Below are positions 17,455 to 26,459 of a stretch of DNA of 48,472 nucleotides, piece by piece. Numbering within the stretch: position 1 is the stretch's first letter; every line of letters begins with the position of its first letter. The stretch is from positions 1-48,472 of the forward strand of contig NZ_KB905175.1 in assembly GCF_000378625.1 (NCBI RefSeq). The letters run 5' to 3'. Made by a program: the position numbers and the translations under genes. This DNA is from Colwellia piezophila ATCC BAA-637. Lineage in GTDB: Bacteria; Pseudomonadota; Gammaproteobacteria; Enterobacterales; Alteromonadaceae. The notes beneath the pieces were generated by a model, which was not told the origin of the DNA, made no database searches, and saw only the letters and a list, made by a program, of their open reading frames with translations.

Positions 17455-17759
17455 TATCGATTGACTAACATTCTCTCCATGCTTCTCGGTAAAACTGGCT
17501 AAGGAGATAAGGATAGTTATTTATCGGTGGACCACTAGACTTTTATGGTCTAAACGATGTTATTTTATTTAGTCATTTTCTCATTGTTTACCTTTTGTTT
17601 ACCTTGTGTTTACCTTTGTTTTGATTAGCTTTAGCTGTGCACTAAACTTCCAAAATTATAGTTTATTAAGGTAAAAGTGACTTGTTGTAAATAAAATGTT
17701 CTTGAATGACGTGATTTTTTGTGTAACATAAAAGTGATTCTTATTCTTCGTGAGTTACT
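17455..17759. other. intergenic region with 11-bp tandem repeats
   Basis: About 305 bases without a gene. The notable feature is a triple TGTTTACCTT repeat at 17585-17616. The remainder is AT-rich leader sequence to the Cys-rich protein gene. Confidence 0.5.
17585..17616 (+). repeat. three tandem TGTTTACCTT units, 11-bp period
   Basis: Copies start at 17585, 17596 and 17607, each exactly TGTTTACCTT with one variable base between. The 11-bp step places the units on one face of the helix, as in arrays of regulator sites. It lies about 145 bp upstream of the Cys-rich protein gene. Confidence 0.8.
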
Positions 17760-18146
17760 ATGTTGCCTACTTTCACTAAAGCCTTATTGGTGCTGCTACT
17801 GTGTTTGACCTTTATCGGTCAAGTCATAGCGTCTACCCTTATGCCTTATCAGATGATGAGTATGAATGCAGAAAACTTGCAGGAACAACCTCATGATATG
17901 GCAATGATGGCTCACAGTGCTGATCAAATGGCGAGTGATGTCGATAATCCTACTATGGATTGTTGCGTAAATGACTGTAGTTGTTTCATTGGTGGTTGCT
18001 CAACCTTAGCCGTATTGACCAAAATTTCCAATACAGAGCTCAATCTGACTTCTTCGTTGAAGATACCATCCATTGTTAGCCTAGCTCTTAGCCCGCGTCT
18101 AATCTCCCTATACCGACCGCCAATACTTAAGCTAAATAGAGCATAA
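17760..18146 (+). CDS. secreted Met/His/Cys-rich small protein, probable copper-associated (CopL-like)
   Basis: This 128-residue protein has an N-terminal signal or anchor helix (about 5-24). A Met/His-rich region follows (MPYQMMSMN, HDMAMMAHSADQM), then a dense cysteine cluster MDCCVNDCSCFIGGC at about 66-80. The tail is less hydrophobic. Met and Cys clusters of this sort favour Cu(I). The overall layout recalls CopL-like leader proteins found upstream of copper resistance genes, although identity is not certain. The next gene downstream is copC, 212 bp away. The ribosome binding site is weak. Confidence 0.65.
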   Translation: MLPTFTKALLVLLLCLTFIGQVIASTLMPYQMMSMNAENLQEQPHDMAMMAHSADQMASDVDNPTMDCCVNDCSCFIGGCSTLAVLTKISNTELNLTSSLKIPSIVSLALSPRLISLYRPPILKLNRA

Positions 18147-18358
18147 ATGTGTCCAAAATTTGGGCCGTCTACTGCATAGTTTGTATCAGGCACTTTGACT
18201 GCTTAGTCTCTTCAATATTGGTTGTCACCAATGCCGGTTAACTTGTCTTGTAGTAATACTTTACGCTGCTCTATAAATCATATTAGTACTAAAATCACTT
18301 ATAACACTGCGCGTTATGGCAGTACGTTTACCTTGTTAAGCAACACTTAGGAACACAC

Positions 18359-18772
18359 ATGAATACCATTAAAATTTTATTGACGGTTACTTTATTATTT
18401 ATTTCTTCATCGGTTTTAGCCCATGCAGGCTTAAAATCTTCATTACCAAAAGACGGTGCCATGTTAATGGCAAGTCCAAAATTATTGCAGTTAGCGTTTA
18501 CTAAAGATGTTCATTTAGTGAAACTTACCGTGTCAGATCAAAACGGTGCTCTGATGCCGATTGAATTTAAACCTTCGGCAAAAACATCGGCTAATTACAG
18601 TCTAGCTTTACCCCTATTACCAAGCAGCAACTACCAAGTTAATTGGACCATTATGGGAAAAGATGCGCATAAAATGAAAGGCAAGTTTGCTTTTATGGTT
18701 CATGGGCAGACTAAGACTCAGGGCATGAAAAAGCATAAAGATAACCCGTCTAATGGCAAGCATAGTCATTAG
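18359..18772 (+). CDS. copC: CopC copper-binding periplasmic protein
   Basis: This 137-residue protein has a signal peptide cleaved before HAGLKSSLPKDGA, leaving the N-terminal histidine used for Cu(II) binding in CopC/YobA proteins. Other landmarks are PKLLQLAFTKDVHL, a central YSLALPLLPSSNYQVNWTIMGKDAHKMKG and FAFMVHG. The C-terminus carries extra histidines (HKDNPSNGKHSH). It delivers or buffers copper in the periplasm and normally works with CopD, whose gene starts 11 bp later. Confidence 0.92.
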   Translation: MNTIKILLTVTLLFISSSVLAHAGLKSSLPKDGAMLMASPKLLQLAFTKDVHLVKLTVSDQNGALMPIEFKPSAKTSANYSLALPLLPSSNYQVNWTIMGKDAHKMKGKFAFMVHGQTKTQGMKKHKDNPSNGKHSH

Positions 18773-18783
18773 GAGCTTTTAAC

Positions 18784-19662
18784 ATGGAAATATCACCCTG
18801 GGACATCGCAATTATTATCAGCAAGTTAATGATATACATTGGTATAGCTGGCTCCGTTGGTGGTGTTTTCATCCATTGGTTAGTTATCCAAAGAGAACAG
18901 CCATTTAATTTACGGCAGCATTGTCAGCTCCTACTCTTTATTGGCATAGTTGGCACACTGTTGAATTTTTTTATGCAAGTCGGTGCTTTTGCTGAATCAG
19001 GGCTGTCAGGTGTTTTTGACCCCTTTTATAACAACTTGTTGTGGCAATCCAATGCGGGAGATGCACTCTTGTATCGCCTTACTGGTTTACTGTTGGCTTT
19101 AATTTCAGTGACTAAGTTAACGGCAACTGGACAGTATCGCAACATCTTTGCCGCTACTTTTATGATAAGTGTCATATTGCTTGCGCGTTCGTTCAGTATT
19201 ATCGGACATACCGCAGAGATGAATTTGACTAGCCAATTGTTGCTTAATTTACATGTACTGTTGGTTTTCTGCTGGTTAGGCTCACTTTGGCCGCTCTGGA
19301 AAGCTTGCGGGGTTTTATCCGCAGCGGATTTACATAAAGTTATGCAGCAGTTTGGTTACTATGCTAGCTATATGGTTTCATTATTAATACTTTGTGGGCT
19401 AATAGTAGCGTACCAACTAATAGGCTCAATACACAGCTTGTTTTTCACCAGTTATGGACAAAGCTTTTTACTCAAACTTGCTTTAGTCATGGGTATATTG
19501 CTGATCGCAGCGCATCATAAATTTAACTTGGTAGCTAAGCTGATAAAAAGTGAGCAGGCTACCAAAGCCTTGGCTCGTTCTATTCAATGGGAAATGGTTT
19601 TAGCCTTGCTGATTTTACTAACAACCACTTGGCTGACTACTGTTGTTGGCCCTGACCACTAA
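18784..19662 (+). CDS. copD: CopD copper transport/resistance membrane protein
   Basis: This 292-residue protein has about eight membrane helices. The central LARSFSIIGHTAEM and LNLHVLLVFCWLGSLWPLW segments match the CopD family and contain conserved membrane histidines. The C-terminal helices include LKLALVMGILLIAAHHKFN and WLTTVVGPDH. CopD works with CopC in copper uptake across the inner membrane or in tolerance. The gene is 11 bp downstream of copC and is translationally close to it. Confidence 0.9.
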   Translation: MEISPWDIAIIISKLMIYIGIAGSVGGVFIHWLVIQREQPFNLRQHCQLLLFIGIVGTLLNFFMQVGAFAESGLSGVFDPFYNNLLWQSNAGDALLYRLTGLLLALISVTKLTATGQYRNIFAATFMISVILLARSFSIIGHTAEMNLTSQLLLNLHVLLVFCWLGSLWPLWKACGVLSAADLHKVMQQFGYYASYMVSLLILCGLIVAYQLIGSIHSLFFTSYGQSFLLKLALVMGILLIAAHHKFNLVAKLIKSEQATKALARSIQWEMVLALLILLTTTWLTTVVGPDH

Positions 19663-19720
19663 ACCAAAATTAAACTTAAACACAAATTAAAAAATCTATT
19701 TATTTAAGAGAGATAAGTGA

Positions 19721-20200
19721 ATGAAAAATTATAAATTACTATGTTTCACCTTACTATTTTCGACCCTTATACCAACAAGTTATGCTCATGACGATACTAA
19801 AAAAGCAGCCGCGAAATCTAGCATGTTTATTGGTGTTGATTCTATGGCAGCTAAGGTCGTTAAGCGTTTTCATCATGCCCTAAGGACAAGCGACAAAGTT
19901 ACCGCCCGTCTGTTACTCGCCGATGATGTACAAATATTTGAAGGCGGCGGCGTAGAGCGCTCCGCTGATGAATATGCCAGCCATCATATGTTGTCGGATA
20001 TGAAATATCTTGCCGCGGTAAATAATAAAACCTTAGAGCATAATGTAAAAGTGATGGGTAACAGCGCCGTTTCTATGTCTCGTAGTCAAACTACCGGAAC
20101 ATATAAAGGCAAAGAGCAGAATTATCAAAGTATGGAAACTATGGTGTTAGAAAAGCAGCAGGGTGAGTGGAAAATAATTCGTATCCATTGGTCTAATTAA
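19721..20200 (+). CDS. secreted NTF2-like (SnoaL/DUF4440-type) protein
   Basis: This 159-residue protein has a signal peptide cleaved near SYAHD. The mature domain has the NTF2-like pattern: an N-terminal helix AAKVVKRFHHALRTSDK, LLADDVQIFEGGGVERSADEYASHHMLSDMKYL, then strands ending in QGEWKIIRIHWS. Such domains bind small ligands or act as simple catalysts, and the specific role is unknown. It follows copD by 58 bp with an AAGAGAGATAAGTGA ribosome binding region, so it is likely the last gene of the copper transcript. Confidence 0.78.
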   Translation: MKNYKLLCFTLLFSTLIPTSYAHDDTKKAAAKSSMFIGVDSMAAKVVKRFHHALRTSDKVTARLLLADDVQIFEGGGVERSADEYASHHMLSDMKYLAAVNNKTLEHNVKVMGNSAVSMSRSQTTGTYKGKEQNYQSMETMVLEKQQGEWKIIRIHWSN

Positions 20201-20304
20201 ATCAGCTGAACCTTGCCTTATTAATAAACTTGATGTGGTTATTCCAGTAGGGTTATATCTTGGGTTTAGCTACTATTGTTATTTTCTCAAAATAGCTATT
20301 GGGC

Positions 20305-20337
20305 TGGGTATAGTGCAAGTTTTTTGTACTATACCCA
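20305..20337. terminator. bidirectional hairpin between copper cluster and SPFH gene
   Basis: A stem of about 13 pairs with one G-T pair (TGGGTATAGTGCAA against TTGTACTATACCCA, loop GTTTT) lies between convergent genes, with a T-run inside the loop region. Confidence 0.7.
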
Positions 20338-20343
20338 TTAGAA

Positions 20344-21276
20344 TTATTTTTCCTTCATATTCCATAAAATATCTTGGCCACTGCCCATTACCGTGGTTGG
20401 TAATTTTCCGTCCCAGCGCTGAGCTTTAACGTATTCAACCAAGGTTTTATTGGTTTTAATCGCCTCTGCTTTCTTTAATATAGCTTCCGCTTCCGCTAGT
20501 CCTTTAACTCTTATCGCCTGAGCTTCTGCTATAGCTTCAATTTCAATGGCATAAGCGCTACCATCGGCACGGGCTTTTTCCGCATCTCGTTTGGCTTCTG
20601 CGGTATTTACTTCTCGCTGTGCTTCAAGCTTTTGACGATCTAAGCGATGTTTTTCAGCGGCGGCTAAGTTTTTTTCTGTTTGTTTGGTTTCGATACTCTG
20701 TAGGTACTTTTGCGGCAATACTAAGTTTTCAATTTGCACACTATCAAGTTTTACCGGAAAATCAATCATGGCCGCAAGTAGTGTTTCTTCTATTTTTTGA
20801 ATGACTTGTCCGCGATTTTGAATGATTTGTTCTGCTTTAAAGCGCGCTAAGGCATCTTTAGTGGCTGAGCGTAAACGGGGATCTAAAATACGGTTTTCAA
20901 ATTGATCTAAACCACCGTAACCTTTGTATAATTCAAATGCTTCTGCGCGAATTACCGTCCAGTTAACAGAAACCTGTGCTTGCACTGGCATTTGCTCGAA
21001 AGTTGAGGCTTTGAGGTTTTCAGTATTTTTACGAGTACGAATTTCGATCTCTTCAACCGTGTCAGCAAAAGGAATCTTGGTATGTAAGCCAGGATTCACT
21101 TGCGTGGTTGCTTCACCAAAACGTTTAACGATACCTACATGACCTTCGTCAATAGTGTAGGGTACTTGCCATAAAATAATACCAGCAACAATCGCTACCG
21201 TAATTTTGCCAATATGCTTGGTTATTTTAGTGGTATCAAGGTCGACTGGGGTTTTTGTCATTCCATTTTTCAGCAT
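20344..21276 (-). CDS. prohibitin-like SPFH/band 7 membrane protein
   Basis: This 310-residue protein has one N-terminal membrane helix (about 26-43). The SPFH domain (about 46-210) contains EGHVGIVKRFGEA, NPGLHTKIPF and TRKNTENLKASTFEQMPVQAQVSVNWT. A coiled coil (about 205-275) is rich in Glu/Ala/Lys/Arg, and the C-terminus resembles prohibitins. It starts after AAAGGAAAACAC at 21276; a second ATG lies five codons in. It probably forms ring-like assemblies that organise membrane proteases or lipids. It is unlike the SPFH gene at 37.4 kb, which is QmcA-like and paired with NfeD. Confidence 0.88.
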   Translation of the reverse strand: MLKNGMTKTPVDLDTTKITKHIGKITVAIVAGIILWQVPYTIDEGHVGIVKRFGEATTQVNPGLHTKIPFADTVEEIEIRTRKNTENLKASTFEQMPVQAQVSVNWTVIRAEAFELYKGYGGLDQFENRILDPRLRSATKDALARFKAEQIIQNRGQVIQKIEETLLAAMIDFPVKLDSVQIENLVLPQKYLQSIETKQTEKNLAAAEKHRLDRQKLEAQREVNTAEAKRDAEKARADGSAYAIEIEAIAEAQAIRVKGLAEAEAILKKAEAIKTNKTLVEYVKAQRWDGKLPTTVMGSGQDILWNMKEK

Positions 21277-21346
21277 GTGTTTTCCTTTATTGTTATTAAT
21301 CGTTGTTACGTTATGTTTGTAACTAAACTGTTAATAACAATAAAGC

Positions 21347-21365
21347 CTTGACATATTATGTCAAG
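21347..21365 (-). terminator. hairpin downstream of ilvA
   Basis: CTTGACATA-T-TATGTCAAG is a perfect nine-base stem with a single-base centre, so only a few bases can form the loop. It is flanked by AT-rich sequence ending TTTTGTTTTATTG on the plus strand. It lies between ilvA and the SPFH gene and may end the ilvA transcript. Confidence 0.45.
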
Positions 21366-21412
21366 ACTTTTGTTTTATTGTACATGCTTAGGAGTGAATT
21401 TAGTTGCTAGTA

Positions 21413-22963
21413 TTAATTCAAGAATGTTTGATAAGCAAGGTTATCGGTTTCTTCTTGCCACTGATAACCTAGGGTTTCAAGGTGTTGGAAAAACTCACCT
21501 TGCTGACTCTTATCCAGATTGAAGCCAGCAAGTACTTGACCAAACGCTGCGCCATGGTTGCGGTAATGAAACAGGGTGATATTCCAATGTTCGCCCATAG
21601 CAGCTAAGAATTTTTCTAATGCGCCTGGGTGCTCGGGAAACTCAAAACTAAATAGACGTTCATCATTTTTTTCAACTGAATTAGCACTTTTACCGCCAAT
21701 CATGTAGCGAACATGCAGCTTAGCTAGCTCATTATCGGTGAAGTCACGTACTTGATAATTAGATTTCACTAAGCCTTGCAGTAACTGTTGACGCTCTTGC
21801 ACACTACCGCCTAAACGAATGCCTACGAATATTTCTGCGCTCGGCTTGCCCGAATAACGGTAGTTAAACTCGGTAATGGTCCGGTTGCCTATGGCTTGGC
21901 AAAAATTCTTAAAACTACCTTTTTCTTCAGGGATAGTCACCGCTAAAATGGCTTCTTTTTTCTCGCCGAGTTCACAACGCTCAGAGACATAACGCAAGGT
22001 ATGAAAGTTCATATTAGCGCCTGAAAGTATTGCCGCTAATGACTCATTACCTTTGCTATTTTGCGTATACTTTTGCAAACCGGCTAAAGAAAGTGCGCCA
22101 GCAGGCTCAGCGATAACACGGGTTTCTTCAAAAATATCTTTGATTGATGTACATATTTCATCGGTAGATACCGTAATTACCTCATCACAAAACTCTTGAA
22201 TCAAACCGAAAGTATTTTCACCAATGCGTTTAACCGCAACACCATCGGCAAATAAACCTACTTGCTCTAAGTCGACTGGTTTGCCAGCGGCAAGCGCCGC
22301 TTTTAAACAGGCTGAATCTTCCGCTTCAACGCCTATAATTCTAGTATTTGGGCTAAGTTGTTTTAAATAGACTGCCATACCGGCCAGTAAACCACCGCCG
22401 CCAACAGGGATAAAAACCACATCCGCATGAGGTAATTGTTGTAAAAGCTCTTTTGCGACAGTACCTTGGCCAATAATAACTTCAACATCATCAAAAGGAT
22501 GAATAAGGGTTTTATTTTCTGCTTTTGCGTATTCTACTGCAGCGGCTTGTGCCTCATTAAAACTATTACCTACGAGTCGTACTTCACCACCAAAACGCCT
22601 AACATTGTCGACTTTGATATCAGGCGTAGTCTTGGGCATTACGATAGTTGCTTTTATACCAAGCTTCTTAGCCGCTAATGCTAACCCTTGCGCATGATTA
22701 CCTGCAGATGCAGCGATAACGCCATGAATACATTGCTCTTCAGTTAAACTATTAAGTTTGTTATAGGCACCACGTAACTTAAAAGAATGCACGGGTTGTT
22801 GATCTTCACGTTTGAGATAAATTTGGTTATTTAATCGTAAAGATAACTTGCTTAACGTGGTTAATTCAGTTTCAACAGCCAGATCATAAATAGGAGCGAG
22901 TAGAATACGGCGTAAGTAATCTAATGGTGTTTGAGGTGATGTTTTTTTTAGTGTTTCTGTCAT
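21413..22963 (-). CDS. ilvA: threonine ammonia-lyase, biosynthetic
   Basis: This 516-residue protein has the PLP lysine K62 in HSFKLRGAYN and the glycine loop SAGNHAQG. The catalytic domain is followed by two ACT-like regulatory domains (about 335-510), as in the isoleucine-inhibited biosynthetic enzyme. It deaminates threonine to 2-oxobutanoate for isoleucine. In the usual ilvGMEDA order ilvA follows ilvD; here it follows ilvE after a 359-bp gap and may need its own promoter. Length matches E. coli IlvA. Confidence 0.96.
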   Translation of the reverse strand: MTETLKKTSPQTPLDYLRRILLAPIYDLAVETELTTLSKLSLRLNNQIYLKREDQQPVHSFKLRGAYNKLNSLTEEQCIHGVIAASAGNHAQGLALAAKKLGIKATIVMPKTTPDIKVDNVRRFGGEVRLVGNSFNEAQAAAVEYAKAENKTLIHPFDDVEVIIGQGTVAKELLQQLPHADVVFIPVGGGGLLAGMAVYLKQLSPNTRIIGVEAEDSACLKAALAAGKPVDLEQVGLFADGVAVKRIGENTFGLIQEFCDEVITVSTDEICTSIKDIFEETRVIAEPAGALSLAGLQKYTQNSKGNESLAAILSGANMNFHTLRYVSERCELGEKKEAILAVTIPEEKGSFKNFCQAIGNRTITEFNYRYSGKPSAEIFVGIRLGGSVQERQQLLQGLVKSNYQVRDFTDNELAKLHVRYMIGGKSANSVEKNDERLFSFEFPEHPGALEKFLAAMGEHWNITLFHYRNHGAAFGQVLAGFNLDKSQQGEFFQHLETLGYQWQEETDNLAYQTFLN

Positions 22964-23322
22964 TAGATTTACCTAGGGGTTAATATCAATTACTTGAAGT
23001 TATGCAGTTAACTTTTGAGTCGTCATGCTCTGTTTCGAACCGCACCTTTATCAGCACTGGTTACAGATCTTCATTTAGGCACGATTTGTACATGCCAATT
23101 GAAGGTTTTGATAACTAATTTTTTACTAATAGGATTTTGAAAATTCACTTTTATGACTACCAAAGCAAATGAACTTTTAAAATGATGATTATTGTCTATA
23201 AAGCATATTAAAGTCGTAGCTAGTTCGACTAAATTTCAAGGTAGGAAGTGCACAGCTTATAAGTATAAGTGAGTACTTTTAACGATGAAATTTAGCGAAA
23301 TAGCAAAGACGTAGAGCAAAAA
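22964..23322. other. gap where ilvD normally lies; imperfect inverted repeat
   Basis: About 360 bases lie between ilvE and ilvA with no gene and no dihydroxy-acid dehydratase motif visible in any frame. Near the ilvE end, an imperfect inverted repeat (23219-23238 with 23286-23304, both containing CTAAATTTCA or its complement) encloses about 47 bases. It may be a terminator for ilvE or the footprint of a small element. Confidence 0.5.
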
Positions 23323-24249
23323 CTATTTTACCGGTTCTAACCAGCCCCATTTATCTTCGGTAGTGCCATCAAAAATACCGAAGAAAGCATCTTGTAAAGC
23401 TTTAGTGATAGGGCCACGAGAGCCAGTACCTACTTTTATGCCATCAACAGATTTCACTGGTACAATTTCGGTAGCTGTACCTGTCATAAAGAATTCATCG
23501 GCAAGATATAAGGCTTCACGAGAGATAGTTTCTTCACGTACTTCATAACCTAAATCTTTTGCTAAGACGAATACTGCATCACGAGTTAAACCCTGTAGAA
23601 TTGAAGCAGCACCAGGTGGGGTATAGATAATACCTTTACGCACTAAAAATAAGTTTTGACCAGCGCCTTCACTGATTTGATTATTGATATCCATGGCGAT
23701 GCCTTCGGTATAACCATGGCGATGCGCTTCAGCAGAAATAAGCTGAGAAGATAAGTAGTTACCACCCGCTTTCGCCGCTGTCGGCATAGTATTTGGCGCT
23801 AAACGATTCCAGCTTGAAACACCTACGTCAACGCCATTTTCAATAGCATCAGCGCCTAGGTATGCTTCCCAGCTAAAAGCAGCAATCATTAAGTCAGCTT
23901 TAGCATCGACAGGTGGACGAAGACCCATGCCAATATCACCTAAAAAGGCTAATGGGCGGAGATAAGCTGAATCTAAGTTGTTTTTAGTGACGGCATCTTT
24001 ACAAGCCTGAATCACTTCTTCAACTGTGTAGGGGATATTCATGCGGTAAATTTTTGCTGAATCAAACAAACGTTCAATATGTTCAGTCAAACGGAAAATA
24101 CAAGTACCCTTAGGGGTATTGTAGGCACGAATGCCTTCAAAAACAGATGAGCCGTAATGAAGCGCATGACTCATTACATGTACGGTAGCGTTTTTCCACG
24201 GCATAAGTTCACCGTTGAACCAAATATATTCTGCATTTACTTTAGCCAT
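23323..24249 (-). CDS. ilvE: branched-chain amino acid aminotransferase
   Basis: This 308-residue fold-type IV PLP enzyme has the catalytic lysine K160 in TAAKAGGNYLSSQ, the same position as in E. coli. Other landmarks are HALHYGSSVFEGIRAY, YLRPLAFLGDIGMGLRP and NQISEGAGQNLFLV. It transaminates the 2-oxo acids of Val, Leu and Ile. It is the third gene of the ilvGME unit, 121 bp after ilvM. Confidence 0.96.
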   Translation of the reverse strand: MAKVNAEYIWFNGELMPWKNATVHVMSHALHYGSSVFEGIRAYNTPKGTCIFRLTEHIERLFDSAKIYRMNIPYTVEEVIQACKDAVTKNNLDSAYLRPLAFLGDIGMGLRPPVDAKADLMIAAFSWEAYLGADAIENGVDVGVSSWNRLAPNTMPTAAKAGGNYLSSQLISAEAHRHGYTEGIAMDINNQISEGAGQNLFLVRKGIIYTPPGAASILQGLTRDAVFVLAKDLGYEVREETISREALYLADEFFMTGTATEIVPVKSVDGIKVGTGSRGPITKALQDAFFGIFDGTTEDKWGWLEPVK

Positions 24250-24370
24250 TTTCTTTTCCTAATTTTGTTGCTGCTACTTAACTAGCTAACCCCGATATAA
24301 ATATCAGAGTCTAGCTAATTAAAGTTGAGCGAATTTTTATTTTTTTGAATAATTACATTGCTTGTTTTAT

Positions 24371-24637
24371 TTACACGTCACTATTGTCTACTTTGACACC
24401 CTTGATGTCGATCAATTTGTTTATTTGATCAACAAGCAATGAAATAGGACGTTCACTGCTGACAGTCATAGTAATAGTAGCAACATTATTACCAGTATTA
24501 ACTTCGGCATTCATGCCGTTGATTAGAAAGCCGCGATAACGAGTGACTTGTAAAATCCGTTCTAAGACCACTTGTTTATCATCAGCCATAATGATTAATT
24601 GATACTTATTTAACGTCATCGGATTCATCTTAAACAC
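24371..24637 (-). CDS. ilvM: acetolactate synthase II small subunit
   Basis: This 88-residue ACT-domain protein has LERILQVTRYRGFLINGMNAE and a C-terminal beta strand, as in IlvM. It overlaps the 3' end of ilvG by 8 bp, indicating translational coupling. It is the regulatory subunit that stabilises IlvG. An internal Met at residue 7 or 17 could also start the protein, but the first Met gives the coupled overlap. Confidence 0.92.
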   Translation of the reverse strand: MFKMNPMTLNKYQLIIMADDKQVVLERILQVTRYRGFLINGMNAEVNTGNNVATITMTVSSERPISLLVDQINKLIDIKGVKVDNSDV

Positions 24638-26294
24638 CCTCCATCATTTTATGGTTTGCGGTATTTGGCGGTACTAACGGCCAAACATTTTCTGTGGCAT
24701 CAATTTTTACTTGTAATAAGTATGGACCATCGTGATCTAACATCTCTTCAATGGCAGCTTGCACCTCGCTCTTTTTATTGATCATCCGTGATTTTATATC
24801 GAACGCCCTCGATAACATGACAAAATCAGGGTTATCTGATAAATCTGTTTCGCTTAATCTGCCGTCAAAAAACAAATCTTGCCACTGGCGAACCATGCCT
24901 AATTTAGCGTTATCAATTAGCACTATTTTTACTGGGATTTGGTAGCGTTTGATGGTGGCTAATTCTTGGATATTCATCATAATTGAGCCATCCCCCGATA
25001 CCACAATAACTGTATCGTGAGGGCGTGATATTTGGGCGCCAATTGCTGCGGGTAAACCAAAGCCCATTGTTCCCATGCCGCCACTGGTTAAAAAGTTACT
25101 TGGATCGTCAAAGCTCATATGTTGTGCCGCCCACATTTGATGCTGACCAACATCTGTGGTTACACAAGTATTACTGGGCATTAAATCACTGACAGTTTTT
25201 AGTACTGCTGGGGCAAAAATATTGTCGCCAGGGTGATCATATCGCCAAGCAAAATCAGTTTTCATTTGCTGTAACTGCTCTTGCCATGCTTTTATTTCTA
25301 ACGGCATAGTTAATAGCGGTAAATTACCTTTTAAATCACCCAAAATGGCAGCATCTGCAGTACGGCGTTTATTAATTTCAGCGGTATCAATATCAAAGTG
25401 AATAACCTTGGCATTCGGGGCGAATTCATCTAGTTTCCCGGTCACTCGGTCATCAAAACGAGCGCCAACAACGACTAATAAATCACTTTCCTGTACGGCA
25501 ATATTGGCTGCTTTGGTACCATGCATACCTAACATACCAAGGTAATTTTCATTATCCGGGTTAATTGCCCCCAAACCTTTCAGCGTTGATACACTGGGCA
25601 TACCAGTTTTATTGGCAAAATCTCGTACTTCTTCTATGGCATTAGCCATACCAACACCGCCGCCTACATATAAAATAGGCTGTTTGGCATGGGTCAATAA
25701 TTCAAGGGCTTTACTGATATCGGCAAGCGGTAATTTCACCTTATTTCTTAAGTGAGATAACTTGTCAAAACGTTGAGTTACGGCTGCTAGCTGTATGTCT
25801 TTTGGAATATCAACTAGCACCGGACCATGACGGCCTTCCAGAGCAATTTCAAAGGCTTGATATAATACTTTTTCCAGTTCATTAATATCGGTCACTTGGA
25901 AAGAGTGTTTAGTACAGGCCAGGGATAAACCAAAAATATCAATTTCTTGAAAAGCATCGCTACCCATTGCGGCAGTAGGAACTTGTCCGGTGATGGCAAC
26001 AATAGGAATGGAATCGGCTAGCGCATCGGCAAGACCGGTGATCAAGTTTGTTGCCCCAGGGCCAGAAGTAGCGAAACAGACACCAACAGTACCAGCGGCA
26101 CGAGCATATCCAACAGCGGAAAATGCTGCACCTTGCTCATGACGACATAGAAAATGTTTTACATCACTGTCGTATAAAGCGTCATAAATCGGCATTATGG
26201 CGCCACCTGGGTAGCCAAAAACATGTTGTATACCATGCTCTTGTAACACTTCAAATAATAATGAGCTGCCTGTTAACGTTTTACTCTCGGTCAT
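24630..26294 (-). CDS. ilvG: acetolactate synthase II large subunit
   Basis: This 554-residue TPP enzyme has the catalytic glutamate in FLCRHEQGAAF, the SGPGATNLITGLADA motif, the TPP-binding GDGSIMMNIQELATI stretch and a C-terminal LVPPNTANHKMMEG tail. It forms acetolactate or acetohydroxybutyrate for Val/Leu/Ile synthesis. Unlike the E. coli K-12 gene it is intact and full length. It is the first structural gene after the ilvL attenuator. Confidence 0.96.
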   Translation of the reverse strand: MTESKTLTGSSLLFEVLQEHGIQHVFGYPGGAIMPIYDALYDSDVKHFLCRHEQGAAFSAVGYARAAGTVGVCFATSGPGATNLITGLADALADSIPIVAITGQVPTAAMGSDAFQEIDIFGLSLACTKHSFQVTDINELEKVLYQAFEIALEGRHGPVLVDIPKDIQLAAVTQRFDKLSHLRNKVKLPLADISKALELLTHAKQPILYVGGGVGMANAIEEVRDFANKTGMPSVSTLKGLGAINPDNENYLGMLGMHGTKAANIAVQESDLLVVVGARFDDRVTGKLDEFAPNAKVIHFDIDTAEINKRRTADAAILGDLKGNLPLLTMPLEIKAWQEQLQQMKTDFAWRYDHPGDNIFAPAVLKTVSDLMPSNTCVTTDVGQHQMWAAQHMSFDDPSNFLTSGGMGTMGFGLPAAIGAQISRPHDTVIVVSGDGSIMMNIQELATIKRYQIPVKIVLIDNAKLGMVRQWQDLFFDGRLSETDLSDNPDFVMLSRAFDIKSRMINKKSEVQAAIEEMLDHDGPYLLQVKIDATENVWPLVPPNTANHKMMEGV

Positions 26295-26401
26295 GATGAT
26301 TCCAATTGTTATCTTGTTAAAGTCTATATTTACAGCGTTTTATATTTAATGAAAAGTTTAATAAAATGCTTAATAAAGTTTAGTAAAAAAGTGCTAAAAG
26401 A

Positions 26402-26431
26402 AAACCCTCGGTTCTTGCGAAGCGAGGGTTT
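26402..26431 (-). terminator. ilv attenuator terminator
   Basis: On the minus strand AAACCCTCG (26431-26423) pairs with CGAGGGTTT (26410-26402), with a 12-base loop, followed by TCTTTT. It lies about 100 bases before ilvG and after the leader peptide stop. Confidence 0.88.
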
Positions 26432-26459
26432 GTATTTGTTTGGATGCTTTTCCTTTAGC

